Assembly (NCBI GenBank): GCA_001600055.1
Contig: BCIV01000015.1
Coordinates: forward strand, 124,001-188,000
Length of the DNA stretch: 64,000 nt
DNA from: Filobasidium wieringae
Taxonomy: Eukaryota; Basidiomycota; Tremellomycetes; Filobasidiales; Filobasidiaceae
Direction: 5' to 3'
Shown: one piece after another, positions 1 through 11,447 of the stretch
Layout of the letters: each line of letters opens with the position of its first letter
Position numbering within the stretch: position 1 is the first letter of the stretch
Position numbers and translations under genes: made by a program
The notes under the pieces: model-generated
The model's input: the letters and a program-made list of their open reading frames with translations, nothing else
Databases searched by the model: none
What the model was told of the DNA's origin: nothing

Positions 1-542
1 TACGATAAGGATCATACCTTTTTGGCGGATAGGGAGGATATTCGCGCACGATGGATAGCGGAACTGAAATCTATCGATATTTGAACAGTAACGGCAGGAA
101 CTTGCAGTCGCAATCAGAAACATAAGGCATCAATCACCTGCAGCTAGTCTACGAAATCAAATGATAGTAGAACAGTTGGGATTCAGAGACACGAAATCGA
201 CGCATGCTGTAACCGATGTGGAGGGCACGTTGTACCAATACCCGCAGCCAATAATATATATGCGATGATAGCATCATAGGTCGATCGAGGCTTACCGGAA
301 GCAAATGCCATTCCCCGACCGAGCGAACGGCTTGGTCCTTGGTGATTTCTTGCTCGTCACATCGTCTTACCTCAGCTCATGATCGTCTGGATCTTGTGGA
401 CATAAATCCTGTTTCTCTGGTAGAGAGCATGTGTGGTCAATCAGCTCTCCCTATGTTCATGCCGACCTTGTGTGCGTGATTAATAAATACACAAAAAACA
501 CCATAAACGACCTCCACATTCTGAGCCGGCCAGACCTTCAGC
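1..542. other. Left-edge region upstream of the BEACH gene, no gene assigned
   Basis: This stretch holds the presumed promoter and 5' UTR of the BEACH gene that starts at 543. On the minus strand there are donor-like sites, one just after a short ATG-led run near 300 and another near position 15, so the first exons of a gene running off the left edge are possible. No protein family could be recognised and I do not call a gene. Confidence 0.3.
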
Positions 543-3500
543 ATGTTCCGACTGTTGAAAGAAGCTCTTACAGCACCAGAAAGGTCGCCTTCGCCGAATC
601 GCAGAGTCCCTCGACCTGTACGTACCACGGAGGAGCGGAAGTTGGCCGAGGAGAAGGGAAGGATAGCTCGTGAAGCTGAAGAGGCAGATGAATCCATACC
701 GGATCTAACGGATGATGATCTCATGGTGAAAGATGTCATTGAAGAGTTGCAGAGAAGGAAAACAACCACTCAAGAAGAACTGGAGTTGACGTTCAAGGTA
801 TGTACTGACGGCGGAGGTTTTTCTTGTCGTTCTGAGCTGATCTCTTCGCAACAGACTTTGAACCAGATCATTCAGCTCCTGACCCCGACCCATCCACCTC
901 GTCAAGCTCTATTCCGCAAAAGCCGTGGTTTCAAGGCGCTCAAGAACATATTAGAAGATCTTGATCAAACGAGTAGTACTCGGGATTTGCAAGACCCGTT
1001 CGGCCAGACTCAGCTATTCTCAGGTATCGCAAATCTTAGGGATGGACATGAAAGTCGAGGTAGAAGAAGAGAATTTATAGCAGAATCTCCTACTGCTGAG
1101 ACTCCCAGAGCTGGCAGTAATGGGCCAGCTGGAAAGTTTCCTTTCAAATTGGACTTACAGGACAAGCTCGATGTGCTACGGCTGGCAATGAAAGCCATCT
1201 TAATAGCTCTCGAGGATAAGCGGAACCGAAGATGGTTCGATGTGAGTGAACGGAATTTCTGTTCTGGTTGCAACATACTAACTCTTTGAGATCAGGACAA
1301 CATCGGATGGAACTCTTTCGCTAGCATATTCAGCCAAGCGTATAAGTGGACGAACGATCCGCAAGCCTCAAGCTCATATCCGGCTGCCGGTCGTGTTCTT
1401 GGAATACTGCTATCGAACACTCTCTCCAATGACGAGACTTTGCCGGCGTTGTTTTTGAATACGACAGCAAACAGTCTTGCACCCTTTCCTGACATGCTCC
1501 CCATCTCCTCACACCTCAATCTGTCCGACCCAAAGTTGCTGGCGGTAATCCTCGATCAATTACCCTTGCCATACATCTTCAGTGCGGCTAGTAAATTCGA
1601 CAAGATCCCGGATAAAGTTCAAGATTGGCCTAGGACCGGGCCATCAAGTCGAGCACATCTAACCATGACATCGGAACTGATGTTTCTTGAAAGTACTTTG
1701 TGGAGGGTGATGCTAGTGGTAGTTCAATCGAGTTGGATCAATCTATTTGAGCTTAGCAAGTCGATGGGAGAGGGTGGTTTGGTGGAATGCGTGCTAGATA
1801 GGCTTTATCCACCGCGGAATCGTAGAAACAAACAAGCTACCACAACAAGGCGACCTGAGAACCTGAGGATGGGTATATTTGGCGGGGACGAGGATTCGGA
1901 TTATGATGCCAGTCACGATCCGTTCGCAATCCAGTCGGGTCCTATTATACCGTTTGGCAGGAAGCCTAAGTCAAGGGCCAGACTTCCTGCCGCAGATGGT
2001 CAACTCCGATTGATCCTGCTGAAAGTGCTCCGCCGACTAGTCGAGGTTGGTATCCACCCGAGGTTGAACCGAAAGGTGTTCAGATTATTACGCAAAGAGA
2101 CTGAAGGCAGTACCATTTCGCGTAATCGGAGTGGAGACACTACTCCGGGAAATTCATCTTACAACAACGGTACACCGAAGCCAGGAGGTACTCCTCCGTC
2201 CACAGGAGTCAAGCCAAGACTAGCCAAAATGAAACCACCCGCACTTAAGCTTTCTTTGAGAGGGTTGACAGGAGACGAACCGGAAAGCGATCTTCTCGAG
2301 GACGACATGCTGGATGTGGTGAGACATGGAATGGGCAAACGATGGCCCGACCTGTTCGCATTCAAAAACAAGGAAGCCGGACTGGACCTTGAGGGTTTAG
2401 CGAAATGGCCATCAAGAGATAAAGGCTTCTATTTTATGGTAAGCGTCGTTTGTTATGAGTATCGGGACAACTTTACTAAGCTTCAGAACACAGGCATGGG
2501 TGTATATAGAGCAACTCTGCGCGCCTATGACTTTACTGCATTGTTACGACCGGAACAAGCCCTTCATGAGGATCAGAATTTTGCCCAATTCCCAAGTTGA
2601 GCTGATAACGACTGACTGGACAAGACCGGACGCGAAACGTACCGAACCGTATGACGTTCACATCTTCTCGGTCCCCGAAGCACTTGTACAGCATCAACGC
2701 TGGGTACACATCGCGGTTGGTGGACGAAATCCACCGGGGTCCAGTAGAAACGGGCCTGGTCCGGAGATCAAACTTGTCTTGAACGGCAAACGTTGCGGAA
2801 GACCGTTAAAATGCGATTACCCTACTCCGCCTAGTCCGGGGCCGATCAGCCTTAGCATCGGAACAGAGAAGCTCAGTAGGGAAATGCGGTCTGAGGACGA
2901 CAGCATGTTCGAAGGCTTAGATCCTAGCTTATGGTACCTCGGACCATCTACGCTCTTGGGAGAATATGTAGGAGACGACCTTGCATTACTGTTGCATCAT
3001 CTAGTGAGTCTACACTGTTCGTGTACGTTACGCTTATGAACTGATTTGCTCTGTACAACCGTTTAGGGCCCTAGGTATCAAGGTAGTATGCAAGAACCTT
3101 TGGGTAGATTTCTCACTTGTGAGCTTTAATTAATATCTATCAAAGGAACCTCAAGATAACATTGCTGACAGGATTATGCGATCCATAGACGAGGGAGCCA
3201 CCGCATTGAATATCTATCTTTCAGATATGGCCAAATCTATTGGCAAAGACGGTCGAGTTACACTTCCTCCTAATTCATACCTCATCAAAGCGATAAAAGA
3301 AGGCAAAGTTTTTCCTGAAGAACATATCTTGTTTTCTTTCTCTGCACGCAATACTATCAAGGTTAAGCCTTCACAACAGAACCTGCAAGAAAGGTTGCTG
3401 AACACTCGGCTGCAAGTCTTGAATGCAGCAATGCCTGCGCCTGAGAAAGGACTTGAACTTCCTTCCATGCGCGCTACACTCGTCGGAGACGTGTTCGCAT

Positions 3501-6500
3501 TCCAGCCGAACTGTTTGGACCAGGCTCTAAATGCTATAGGTGGACCTTCTTCTGGGCTCAGATTGGTCGAATCGTCAACATCTCCGCTTCAGCTCCAACT
3601 ATCAGTCACGATCCTGTTTGAGCTGCTCCGAGAGCAATGGAACGCCAGCGAAGAGATGGAACGCATTCGTACGTGTTTTGTGAATCCACCCAAGGCTATG
3701 TCTGACTCTTTTTTCGTAGGCGGGTATGATATCCTGGCTAGTTTTCTGAAGGCTAAAATGCAAGAGCTGGTTACCCCTTGGTTGGCGAAAACCTTGTTTG
3801 GGTTCCTTGGAGTTAATTTTGATCGACCAGAGTTGGCAACGATTATCAACCCTGCTGGATATCGATCTCTGGCTTTACGTCTAGACGTTTGGTCGAGAGC
3901 CCCTTCTGAAGTCATCGAGTGTTATTGTCAGAATTTTGAGCATCTCATGGCAACCTCGCGGTATCGACGTTTCAACATCAAAAGATGCTTTAGAAAAGTC
4001 GCGATTGTCCGGAAGATGATGTTCGCTCTAAAAGGCAATATCTTTGATTCAAGCGATATTCCGCGAATTATCAGTAAGTGAGCGTATCTGCCCTAAATCC
4101 CTGCCGTCCTGACCTGCTGCGACTCGTTCTAAGGCGCTGTCAAGGTGATTCTGACAGAGCATTGGTCAGCGCATGACTCGTGAGTCAGCATCAATCGTGA
4201 GAACGCCATTAACTGATCTACTTCCATTGAAACCAGTATCAAGCCTCTCTTTGCATACTTGATATCCACCTTGTGTTCTAGTGGGCATTCTGGGTACTCC
4301 TTGACAATATAGCATGAGCTGACGCCATCTGCATTGATGATGTAGCGCCGTCCCATCATTTAGCGGTAATACCATTGAGTCCACCTTTACAAGCGCAAGT
4401 TCCTGCAGCTGCATTGCTTGCAGCTGTAGCGGAAATTCTAATGGAGGACTCTTACATGAATAAACTGCAAGAAGCTTTACCTCTACACCGCGTCTTGGTG
4501 ATCTTCCTCACCAGCAACCCTGCTGGCTATGTAGTAGATCCCTGCTTACGAATCATGCTGGCGTCATTGAACAGTAACAACGGGAAATCGTTCGGAACTT
4601 CCTTCGAAGATGAGGGTGGATTTGACACCCTTAACAAAACTGTACCAAACGTGTGGACGACAGATATTCAGAACCTGGGTGAGTTCGAGCAATAGCGACG
4701 AGCAACTCTCGCTGACGGTACCTGAACAGTCTTTGAGGCCATACAAACGCAGTTACGAAATGGAGTCTCAACCACCCAGTCTTTGTTCCCGTGTATTGTA
4801 TCGGCTCTGGAGAAGCTTTTGCAAAATGCTTTCGAAGAGGATTCGGCTACCACAAGTGGTCGACCAACCTCTGCTCGCGGATCGAATCAAGGTGGCCTAT
4901 CGGTCAGCTTTGGATCATCACCGAGCTTACCGTCCATGGTCCGACGTGAGTTCAATCTTTGCAGAGTCAAGATAATCCCGATTGACACCAGAATCAGCCC
5001 AGGAAGAGCTATCCACTCGCAGTGCTTTGGAAATCATACTCGAACGGCTTAACGAAAAACTCGAGGAAGGGGTCGTATATAGAGATTTATTCACCAAGCA
5101 ACAGCTCGAAGATCTCGTTCCGTGTGTAGCCGATTTCGTCTCGATGAGCGCTAGTATCGGCGGAATGAGTAACATCGTAACAAACCAGCGGCACCAAGTC
5201 GAGAGGTTGCTTCGCAATCTTCACGGTGCGCCGCAACTGTCGGATCTACTTGAGACTCAGGTTGGTGCGATTTTGTTTTATAACCTCGTTCATCGCCAAA
5301 TCATACTTCTCTTACGCTAGATCGCTGCTCTGCTTGAGCAATTAAATTTTGGAACGTCCCAGGGTGGGCCGAAATCGCTTTCCCTGTCTATGCGATCGAC
5401 CACATCTGCGTCGTTTAGGATGTCGGCGTCTCATTTTTCCCCTTCTACTCCTTCTCAATTCGGCTCGGGGTCTCCCGGTCGTCTCAGTCGTCGTCGTTCT
5501 TCTAAGAAGAGTTTGTTCTCGCGCAACATCCCTCTCATGAGGCGATTGACCGGAGACAAATCGACCCCAGATAAGAAGGACAAAAATACGACCTGGACGC
5601 AATCTATCATCGCTGCGGAATCTGCCAAATTCGCGAGGACCACCTTGGAGACGTAAGTCCTTTTTGCGCTCATGAGATCAAACTTTTAATCTGTATGGCC
5701 CCTGTAGGAAAGAATTCTGGCGCAAAACTGACCAACAAGACTGGCCAAAGGAGCGTGTCTTTCTGAATTCTGAGCTTGGGTTGTGGCCTGATGATCGGGC
5801 AGAAGACCACTGGCGCCTTGACGGTTCTGATGGTCCGCTGCGCAAACGGTGAGTTGAACGAAAAGGACAATGCTAGCGCTCCTGACGACTATTCGCGTGT
5901 GTTGATCACAGAATGAAACTAGAAAAGGCGATACATAACCCAAGTGAGAAATCGGCTGCCTTCAATCCTCGGTCATATCGAACAGCCGTACCACGCGAAG
6001 ACGAGCTTAGTTCCGCAGTGTCACGTATCGGTTCAGCACCGGGGGATGATCCTTTTGCTGCAGAGATGGGAGAGGTGGTACAGTCCCTGAGTAAGGGAAC
6101 CGACGATGTGGAAAGCAACGTTCCTCCGCAAATTACAGGCGACAGCGACGACGATGCGCTAGTGGAGGTGGAAGGGAATGAAAGTACCAATAGACGGGTG
6201 TCAAAAGCTTTGCGGAGTGGAGACTCGATAGAAGAGGCTTATGTGAGTTACAGCATCCGCTTCATCGATCAAAAACTGATTACCGCGGGACAGAATATCT
6301 CTCGGGTCGTAGGGGTGGATGGAGCTCGTGAGTTCAATTCTTGTCCGGTCGCTTTCATATATTACTTACTAATCACGCCTCTTCTATATAGCTGGACTTC
6401 TGATCATTGGGAAAAGATATCTTTACCTCATAGATGGGTTGGTGCAATTAGACAGTGGGGAAATCGTCAACAGCCACGACGCTCCACGAGACATGTTCAG

Positions 6501-9500
6501 TATTCCATCTGGGACGGTCGCGGAGCTCGATGCAGATGATGTACAAAGCCATAGCTGGTGAGCTCCCCAAGATATAGCGTGTTTGTCAGCAATACCTGGC
6601 TGACCAGACATGGGAGACATAGGTCATTTGCAGAAATAATCGAGAGCAACAAGCGATCTTTCCTCTTCCGTGACGTCGCTATCGAGTTCTTTTTTGCCGA
6701 TAAGCGCAACTTTCTATGCGTCTTCCGCAGTCAAAAAGAGCGACGAGCTGCGCTACGAAAACTCTCTAGCAAGAATGATCCCAATGCGATTAAGCAGTCT
6801 GCCCTCGGGAATCTAATTCTAGACACGGTCGCGAAAGCTATTGATAAGAACTCGTTGGAACTCGAGGGGTATACACGTCAATGGCAATCGCGAAGACTGA
6901 GTAACGTAACTCTAGCCACAAATCACTTCTTTCGTTCAATTGTATCACTGATTCACGAGGTTCTCACAGTTTGCATACTTACAGATCTTGAACCAGTACG
7001 CGAACCGTACTCCAAATGGTAGGCTGATCGACCCGCTTCATCTGTTCATCAAGCCGATAGCTGATATAACTTCGCACCCACCATCCATAAGACGTGACTC
7101 AATACCCTGTGTTCCCATGGGTACTCCAAGATTATACTTCGGATAAACTCAATCTCGGTTCGATAAGCAGTTTCCGAGACTTGTCACTTCCTATGGGAGC
7201 TCTAACGGACGCTCGCCGGGAAGCTGCCACCGAGCGATACCAGCAGACAGCTCTTGCCGGGGAGAAGCCTTTCCAATTCGGCACCCATTTCTCCTCATCG
7301 ATGATTGTGTGCTCATACAACATCCGAATATCACCGTACACCGAGATGTTCTTAGCGCTACAAGGAGGTAGCTTTGATCTTGCAGATCGCTTGTTTTCTA
7401 GCATCCCTAAAGCTTGGAAGTCTGCTTCCGAAGAAAACCGGGGGGACGTGCGCGAACTCATTCCGGAGTTTTATTACAGCCCGTTGTTCCTGAATAATCT
7501 GAACCATCACGACTTTGGGAAAAAGCAAAACTCAGAAGAGGGAGTTGATGCTGTAGAGTTGCCACCTTGGGCTTTGAACGACCCGTTACTGTTCATACAT
7601 CGACATAGGGAGGTGAGTTATACTTAACATCGATGGCAAAGACCGGCCGCTGATCCCACACTCCATAAAGGCTCTCGAGTCGGACTATGTTTCAAGACAC
7701 TTACCAGCATGGATTGACCTGATCTTTGGAGCTAAGCAGCACGACCCCGAATCCTTTACTTGCTATCATCCATTGAGCTACAAGGACGCAGTTGGTGAGC
7801 TGATTGATTGTGTACGTACCATATGATCTTAACCTTATATGACTATCCGCAATTAGACCTTGACAATATAAGTGACGAAGGAGAAAGGGCAGCTTCCATC
7901 GGAATCATCCATAATTTCGGAATGACACCCGAGAAACTTTTTGCGATGCCGCATCCTCAAAGATTCATCGGGGGTATGACCGCACTTCCCACGGACAAAC
8001 GATTTGGCATAGACGAACACTATGTGGTGTTGATCCGTAGCGCCTTGCCAGTTGCCGAAAGCATGAGTTCAGTTGGCAAGATTATACCCCCAATCAACCC
8101 GGAAGCACCTCCAACCATCGGTCGGAAGACTCAGCTTCCTCATCCCGATGGTCCAGCATATTCTCTACATTTCGGCTTCCTCGATCAATCCATTAGGGTG
8201 TATTTCGGCAAAGTCAAGGTGAGTCATCTATAAACTACACTCTGCTAGCTGTGCTGAATGGTTTTCCAGGTCACGAGCGTCGCGGAACAATGTCCGGCTA
8301 CCGCAGCAGCATTCATTGACTCACAACAATTGGCCACTGCATCCGCTGAAGGGGTTATCACCATTTGGCATATCAGGAATCCCATAGGTTCTACCGCAGT
8401 CGCAGAGAAGTCGAGACTGACTGCAGAGACGACTTTGAGAGGCCACGATGACATAGTTACTGGATTTGTGTCCAGTAGCGCGTGGAGCGTCCTAGTGAGC
8501 ACAAGCCATGATGGCTCAGCTATAGTTTGGGATATGAATCGGATGCGGTTCATACGTCGAATCGTCGTTGAGCCAGAAGAACCCATTCGGGGGGCAACCA
8601 TCGATGACTCAACGGTGAGCGATATTTTGTTTGGCGCTTAAAGGGTAACCTGACACAGCCTATCGCGTCCAGGGCCATATTGCTCTAATGTGCGACACGC
8701 ATGTTCACGTATATACCCTGAACGGAGATCTTATTGCTTCAGCAACTACGCCTGGTGGGCCGCAGGCGGATTATAGTATGGCTGGACCAGTCAGCAAGCC
8801 GACCAAGTTCCAAGGGGAGATAATCTTCCTCGAGCAAGAGTTTTCCAAACATGGTCCTCTGTTAGCTATTGGTCTCGGCAAAGACGTTTCTCTTTGGCGG
8901 TTGTCTCCAGGTACAATCAATGAGCCGCCATGGTCGTTAAGAGAAGTCAAGCGTCTACATGGTCCTGACAATGGCGGATACGTAACTGCTGTGCAGTTCA
9001 TCGGGTACGTGGAACCGTAACGCCACGGATCAAATCACGTATTAAAAAGATTTCTGCACTCATCAGAGAACATCTCTACGCATGTTTCACGCCCGAGGCT
9101 GGAGAGGGCAACGGGAAGACGCTGATGTATCAGTGGTCGCTGCCTGAAGGTGGAGCTAGAAACGTACCTGACAACGCTGCTCAGGCGTGTATGGCGGATT
9201 GTGGCAGGACTTTTGGTCTACTTGGTGAGTTAGACGCTTGCGCATGGTCCACGTGAGAACGTTACTAATTGAAACATCTCGTTTAATCAGAGCCTCGACG
9301 ATATTGTGGCGGATGTGGTGGTATGTTTTGCTCAAACGATGCTGTCCATATAACCGGATATGATCTCCGCTATTGTCCTGGATGCCGAGTTGTTCTCGCT
9401 CTAGCAGTAGACGTGATTGGTGGACCTGGGAGTCGAAGGGGTTCGGCAGCGGGAATCAGTTCGAGGAGAAGCTCAATCCAGCCAGGAGGTTTCGGTTCGA

Positions 9501-9523
9501 GACGGGGATCGTTGGCTGGATGA
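543..9523 (+). CDS. BPH1: BEACH domain / WD40 protein (Bph1/beige/LYST-like)
   Basis: Very large multi-exon gene of roughly 2,600 residues. In order I see a helical N-terminal part; a ConA/LamG-like segment (about 2,480-3,070, with RWVHIAVGG); a long armadillo-like middle; the BEACH domain (about 6,700-7,970, with [32 protein letters not shown] and [13 protein letters not shown]); then WD40 repeats (about 8,260-9,200, with [10 protein letters not shown] and [10 protein letters not shown]). The last exon (9291-9523) carries a cysteine cluster CGGCGGMFC...CPGC and an Arg/Ser tail. Family members act as scaffolds in vesicle fusion/fission and lysosome or autophagosome size control. The start at 543 opens the first exon (to 797; intron 798-854). 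Yeast Bph1 is the nearest fungal namesake; the cysteine cluster recalls the FYVE-bearing WDFY3/ALFY branch. Family assignment is firm; exact exon borders in the middle are not. Confidence 0.93.
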
Positions 9524-9884
9524 AAGAATTACAACTATCAGTTGACCAAAATTGAGTGGCTAGTGCGCATTGTATTGTCAAATTTGGAGTTTGGGCTTTC
9601 TTGCATGTTGTAGTGTAGTCCGATGCTCGCACTAGCAACGATCGGATTTTTCGCAGTTTCAAGAATCGAACGGGGTGATCTACCATATCAGCTCCTCTCA
9701 GATATCTCCTATCCTCTAATCGTGCGAAGTACATGAGCGGAGCTCGCACATTAACTCTCACAGTCCGAAATCCAGTCGTAAGACTGCTATGATTATAAAG
9801 GCTACATCAAAGATCCAATCTCGTCGCATCTCGTAAAATAGGTCGTAAGAAGCTCCTTTCTCGTCTATCTCTGCCCCGATTGGC
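9524..9884. other. Intergenic, convergent 3' ends
   Basis: About 360 bases between the BEACH gene (+) and the GATA-like protein gene (-). It should contain both 3' UTRs. I see no further gene in it. Confidence 0.6.
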
Positions 9885-10775
9885 TCAATTCAATCCCCAT
9901 CTCCCCAATCCACTCAAATTGTCCTTCTCCTTCTCTTTCTTCGCCGCACTATCCGCTAAAAGCTTGGCCAATCCGGATTTCTTCTTTTTCCTTGCTGTGG
10001 GTTTCGGAAGGCCTCCTACAGGGGATGCGGAACGTGATGAAGGAGTGCTTATTGATGGCAAGGAGGAAGGGGATGTGGGGGGAAACGGAGAGGTACAGGG
10101 TGTGGGATCCGAGATAGAGATATGAGCTAGTTTTGGGGATGATTGGATTAGGGAAGGGGGAGTTGAGCGGGGTGGAGATGCCGGGATGGGGAGGACGGTG
10201 TGAGTGATCAGTGATGGGATAGGATCGTCCGGTACGATATCTGTTGGTGCGGAGGTGATCGACATCTGAGATAAATCCGTTTCGGGTTCCTTTGTTGCAG
10301 AAGACCTTGTTCTCCTTGCCACCACCCTGGCCGGAGGAAAACTTGCGAGAGTTTCCGATTTCGACCCCTTGGCTCGGTAGGAATTTCCGCACATTCCGCA
10401 TTTCCCCCTCAAAGCGTTCTTGGCTGCAGGCGAGGGGGAGCTGGGTCCTGCTTCTACGTTATTAGGTATTTCTAGTTCAGGTTCGTCCGCTTTGCTACCC
10501 TTGATCCTTCTTTCCTTTTTAGCGAGCTTCTTTTTCTGCTTTGAAGCTTGACCTCGAACCATTCTCCAACCGTATCCGTCTTTTAGGTTTCCGCAATTGG
10601 AGCAGCACCATCCTTTTGTGCTCGCCTCTGGTAGATCATTTAGCAGACGGACTCGCGCTCTGTAGAGAGCTGCTAATTGTGGACTCGCTTGTTGAGCGAA
10701 CAGAGGAGCTTGTAGAATGTTGAGCGGTGTTGTTGGAGGGGGATTCGTAGCTGGAGACAGAGGTGGGGTATTCAT
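9885..10775 (-). CDS. Hypothetical protein with split GATA-like four-cysteine motif
   Basis: Single-exon gene of 296 residues if started at the ATG at 10775; an in-frame ATG ten codons upstream (10805) is also possible. The sequence shows CSNCGNLKDGYGWRMVRG, then a basic Lys/Arg-rich linker, then GKCGMCGNSYRAKG. This is C-x2-C, 64 residues, C-x2-C, and both halves resemble the two halves of a GATA zinc finger (C-x2-C-x17/18-C-x2-C, with a W-R in the first half and a CG-x-Y-like second half). The remainder is Ser/Pro-rich and the end is Lys-rich (PTARKKKKSG), a plausible nuclear localisation signal. By family resemblance a DNA-binding or zinc-knuckle regulator is possible, but the wide spacing makes that inference only. 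It is divergent from the SmG gene, 300 bases away. Confidence 0.75.
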   Translation of the reverse strand: MNTPPLSPATNPPPTTPLNILQAPLFAQQASPQLAALYRARVRLLNDLPEASTKGWCCSNCGNLKDGYGWRMVRGQASKQKKKLAKKERRIKGSKADEPELEIPNNVEAGPSSPSPAAKNALRGKCGMCGNSYRAKGSKSETLASFPPARVVARRTRSSATKEPETDLSQMSITSAPTDIVPDDPIPSLITHTVLPIPASPPRSTPPSLIQSSPKLAHISISDPTPCTSPFPPTSPSSLPSISTPSSRSASPVGGLPKPTARKKKKSGLAKLLADSAAKKEKEKDNLSGLGRWGLN

Positions 10776-11075
10776 GGTTGTAAGGAACAGTGTAGCTGCA
10801 TACACAGATTACTGTATTGTTGTCACAGGAAACGGCGATGTTGACAATTGACAAAGAGAGATTAGATATTGATCAGAGAGAGGCGCAAGCCTGACATTTA
10901 GTTGATCACAACTGGTACTTTTGCCTTAATCGCGGCTTCACTCATTTCCACTTAGGTGAGACGCTTAGCATGATCTCGCTCAGCTATAGAACCTTTATCT
11001 GCATCATCCAAACAGTGCACCTCGGCCTATCTCTCTCACCTACAAGATCAGCACAGTACCTGAAAGTTCCTCAAA

Positions 11076-11447
11076 ATGTCCAGAGCCCAGCAACCCGAAT
11101 TGAAGAAGGTTCGTTCGTCATCCTCACGACTTCATTTGATCCCTCTTAATTAACTAATTCACCGATCTCACCTCAGTACATGGACAAACCAGTCCACCTT
11201 CACTTGAACGCCAACAGGTACATCTCTGGAACTCTCCGAGGGTACGATATGTTCCTTAACTTGGTGCTCGACAATGCTGTAGAGGATGTCCAGGGAGAGA
11301 AGACCGAGGTTGGAACTACCGTTAGTTCTCACTATCTTACTCGGATCAGCACAGCGAAACTGATCTATATGTGTGGGTCATCAGGTCGTCAGGGGTAACT
11401 CGGTAGTATCGATCGAACTGTTACATAACCAACGAGTCCGGGTATAG
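11076..11447 (+). CDS. SMX2: Small nuclear ribonucleoprotein SmG
   Basis: Three exons, 11076-11108, 11177-11320 and 11385-11447, give a 79-residue protein. The ATG at 11076 opens MSRAQQPELKK, closely matching the start of SmG in animals and yeast. Exon 2 holds the Sm1 fold (MDKPVHLHLNANRYISGTLR, then GYDMFLNLVLD) and exon 3 the Sm2 strand (VVRGNSVVSIELL). SmG is one of the seven Sm proteins that form the ring around the U-rich site of U1, U2, U4 and U5 snRNAs in the nucleus. Length and motif order are normal for the family. The two introns have standard GT and AG ends. The assignment is firm. Confidence 0.96.
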
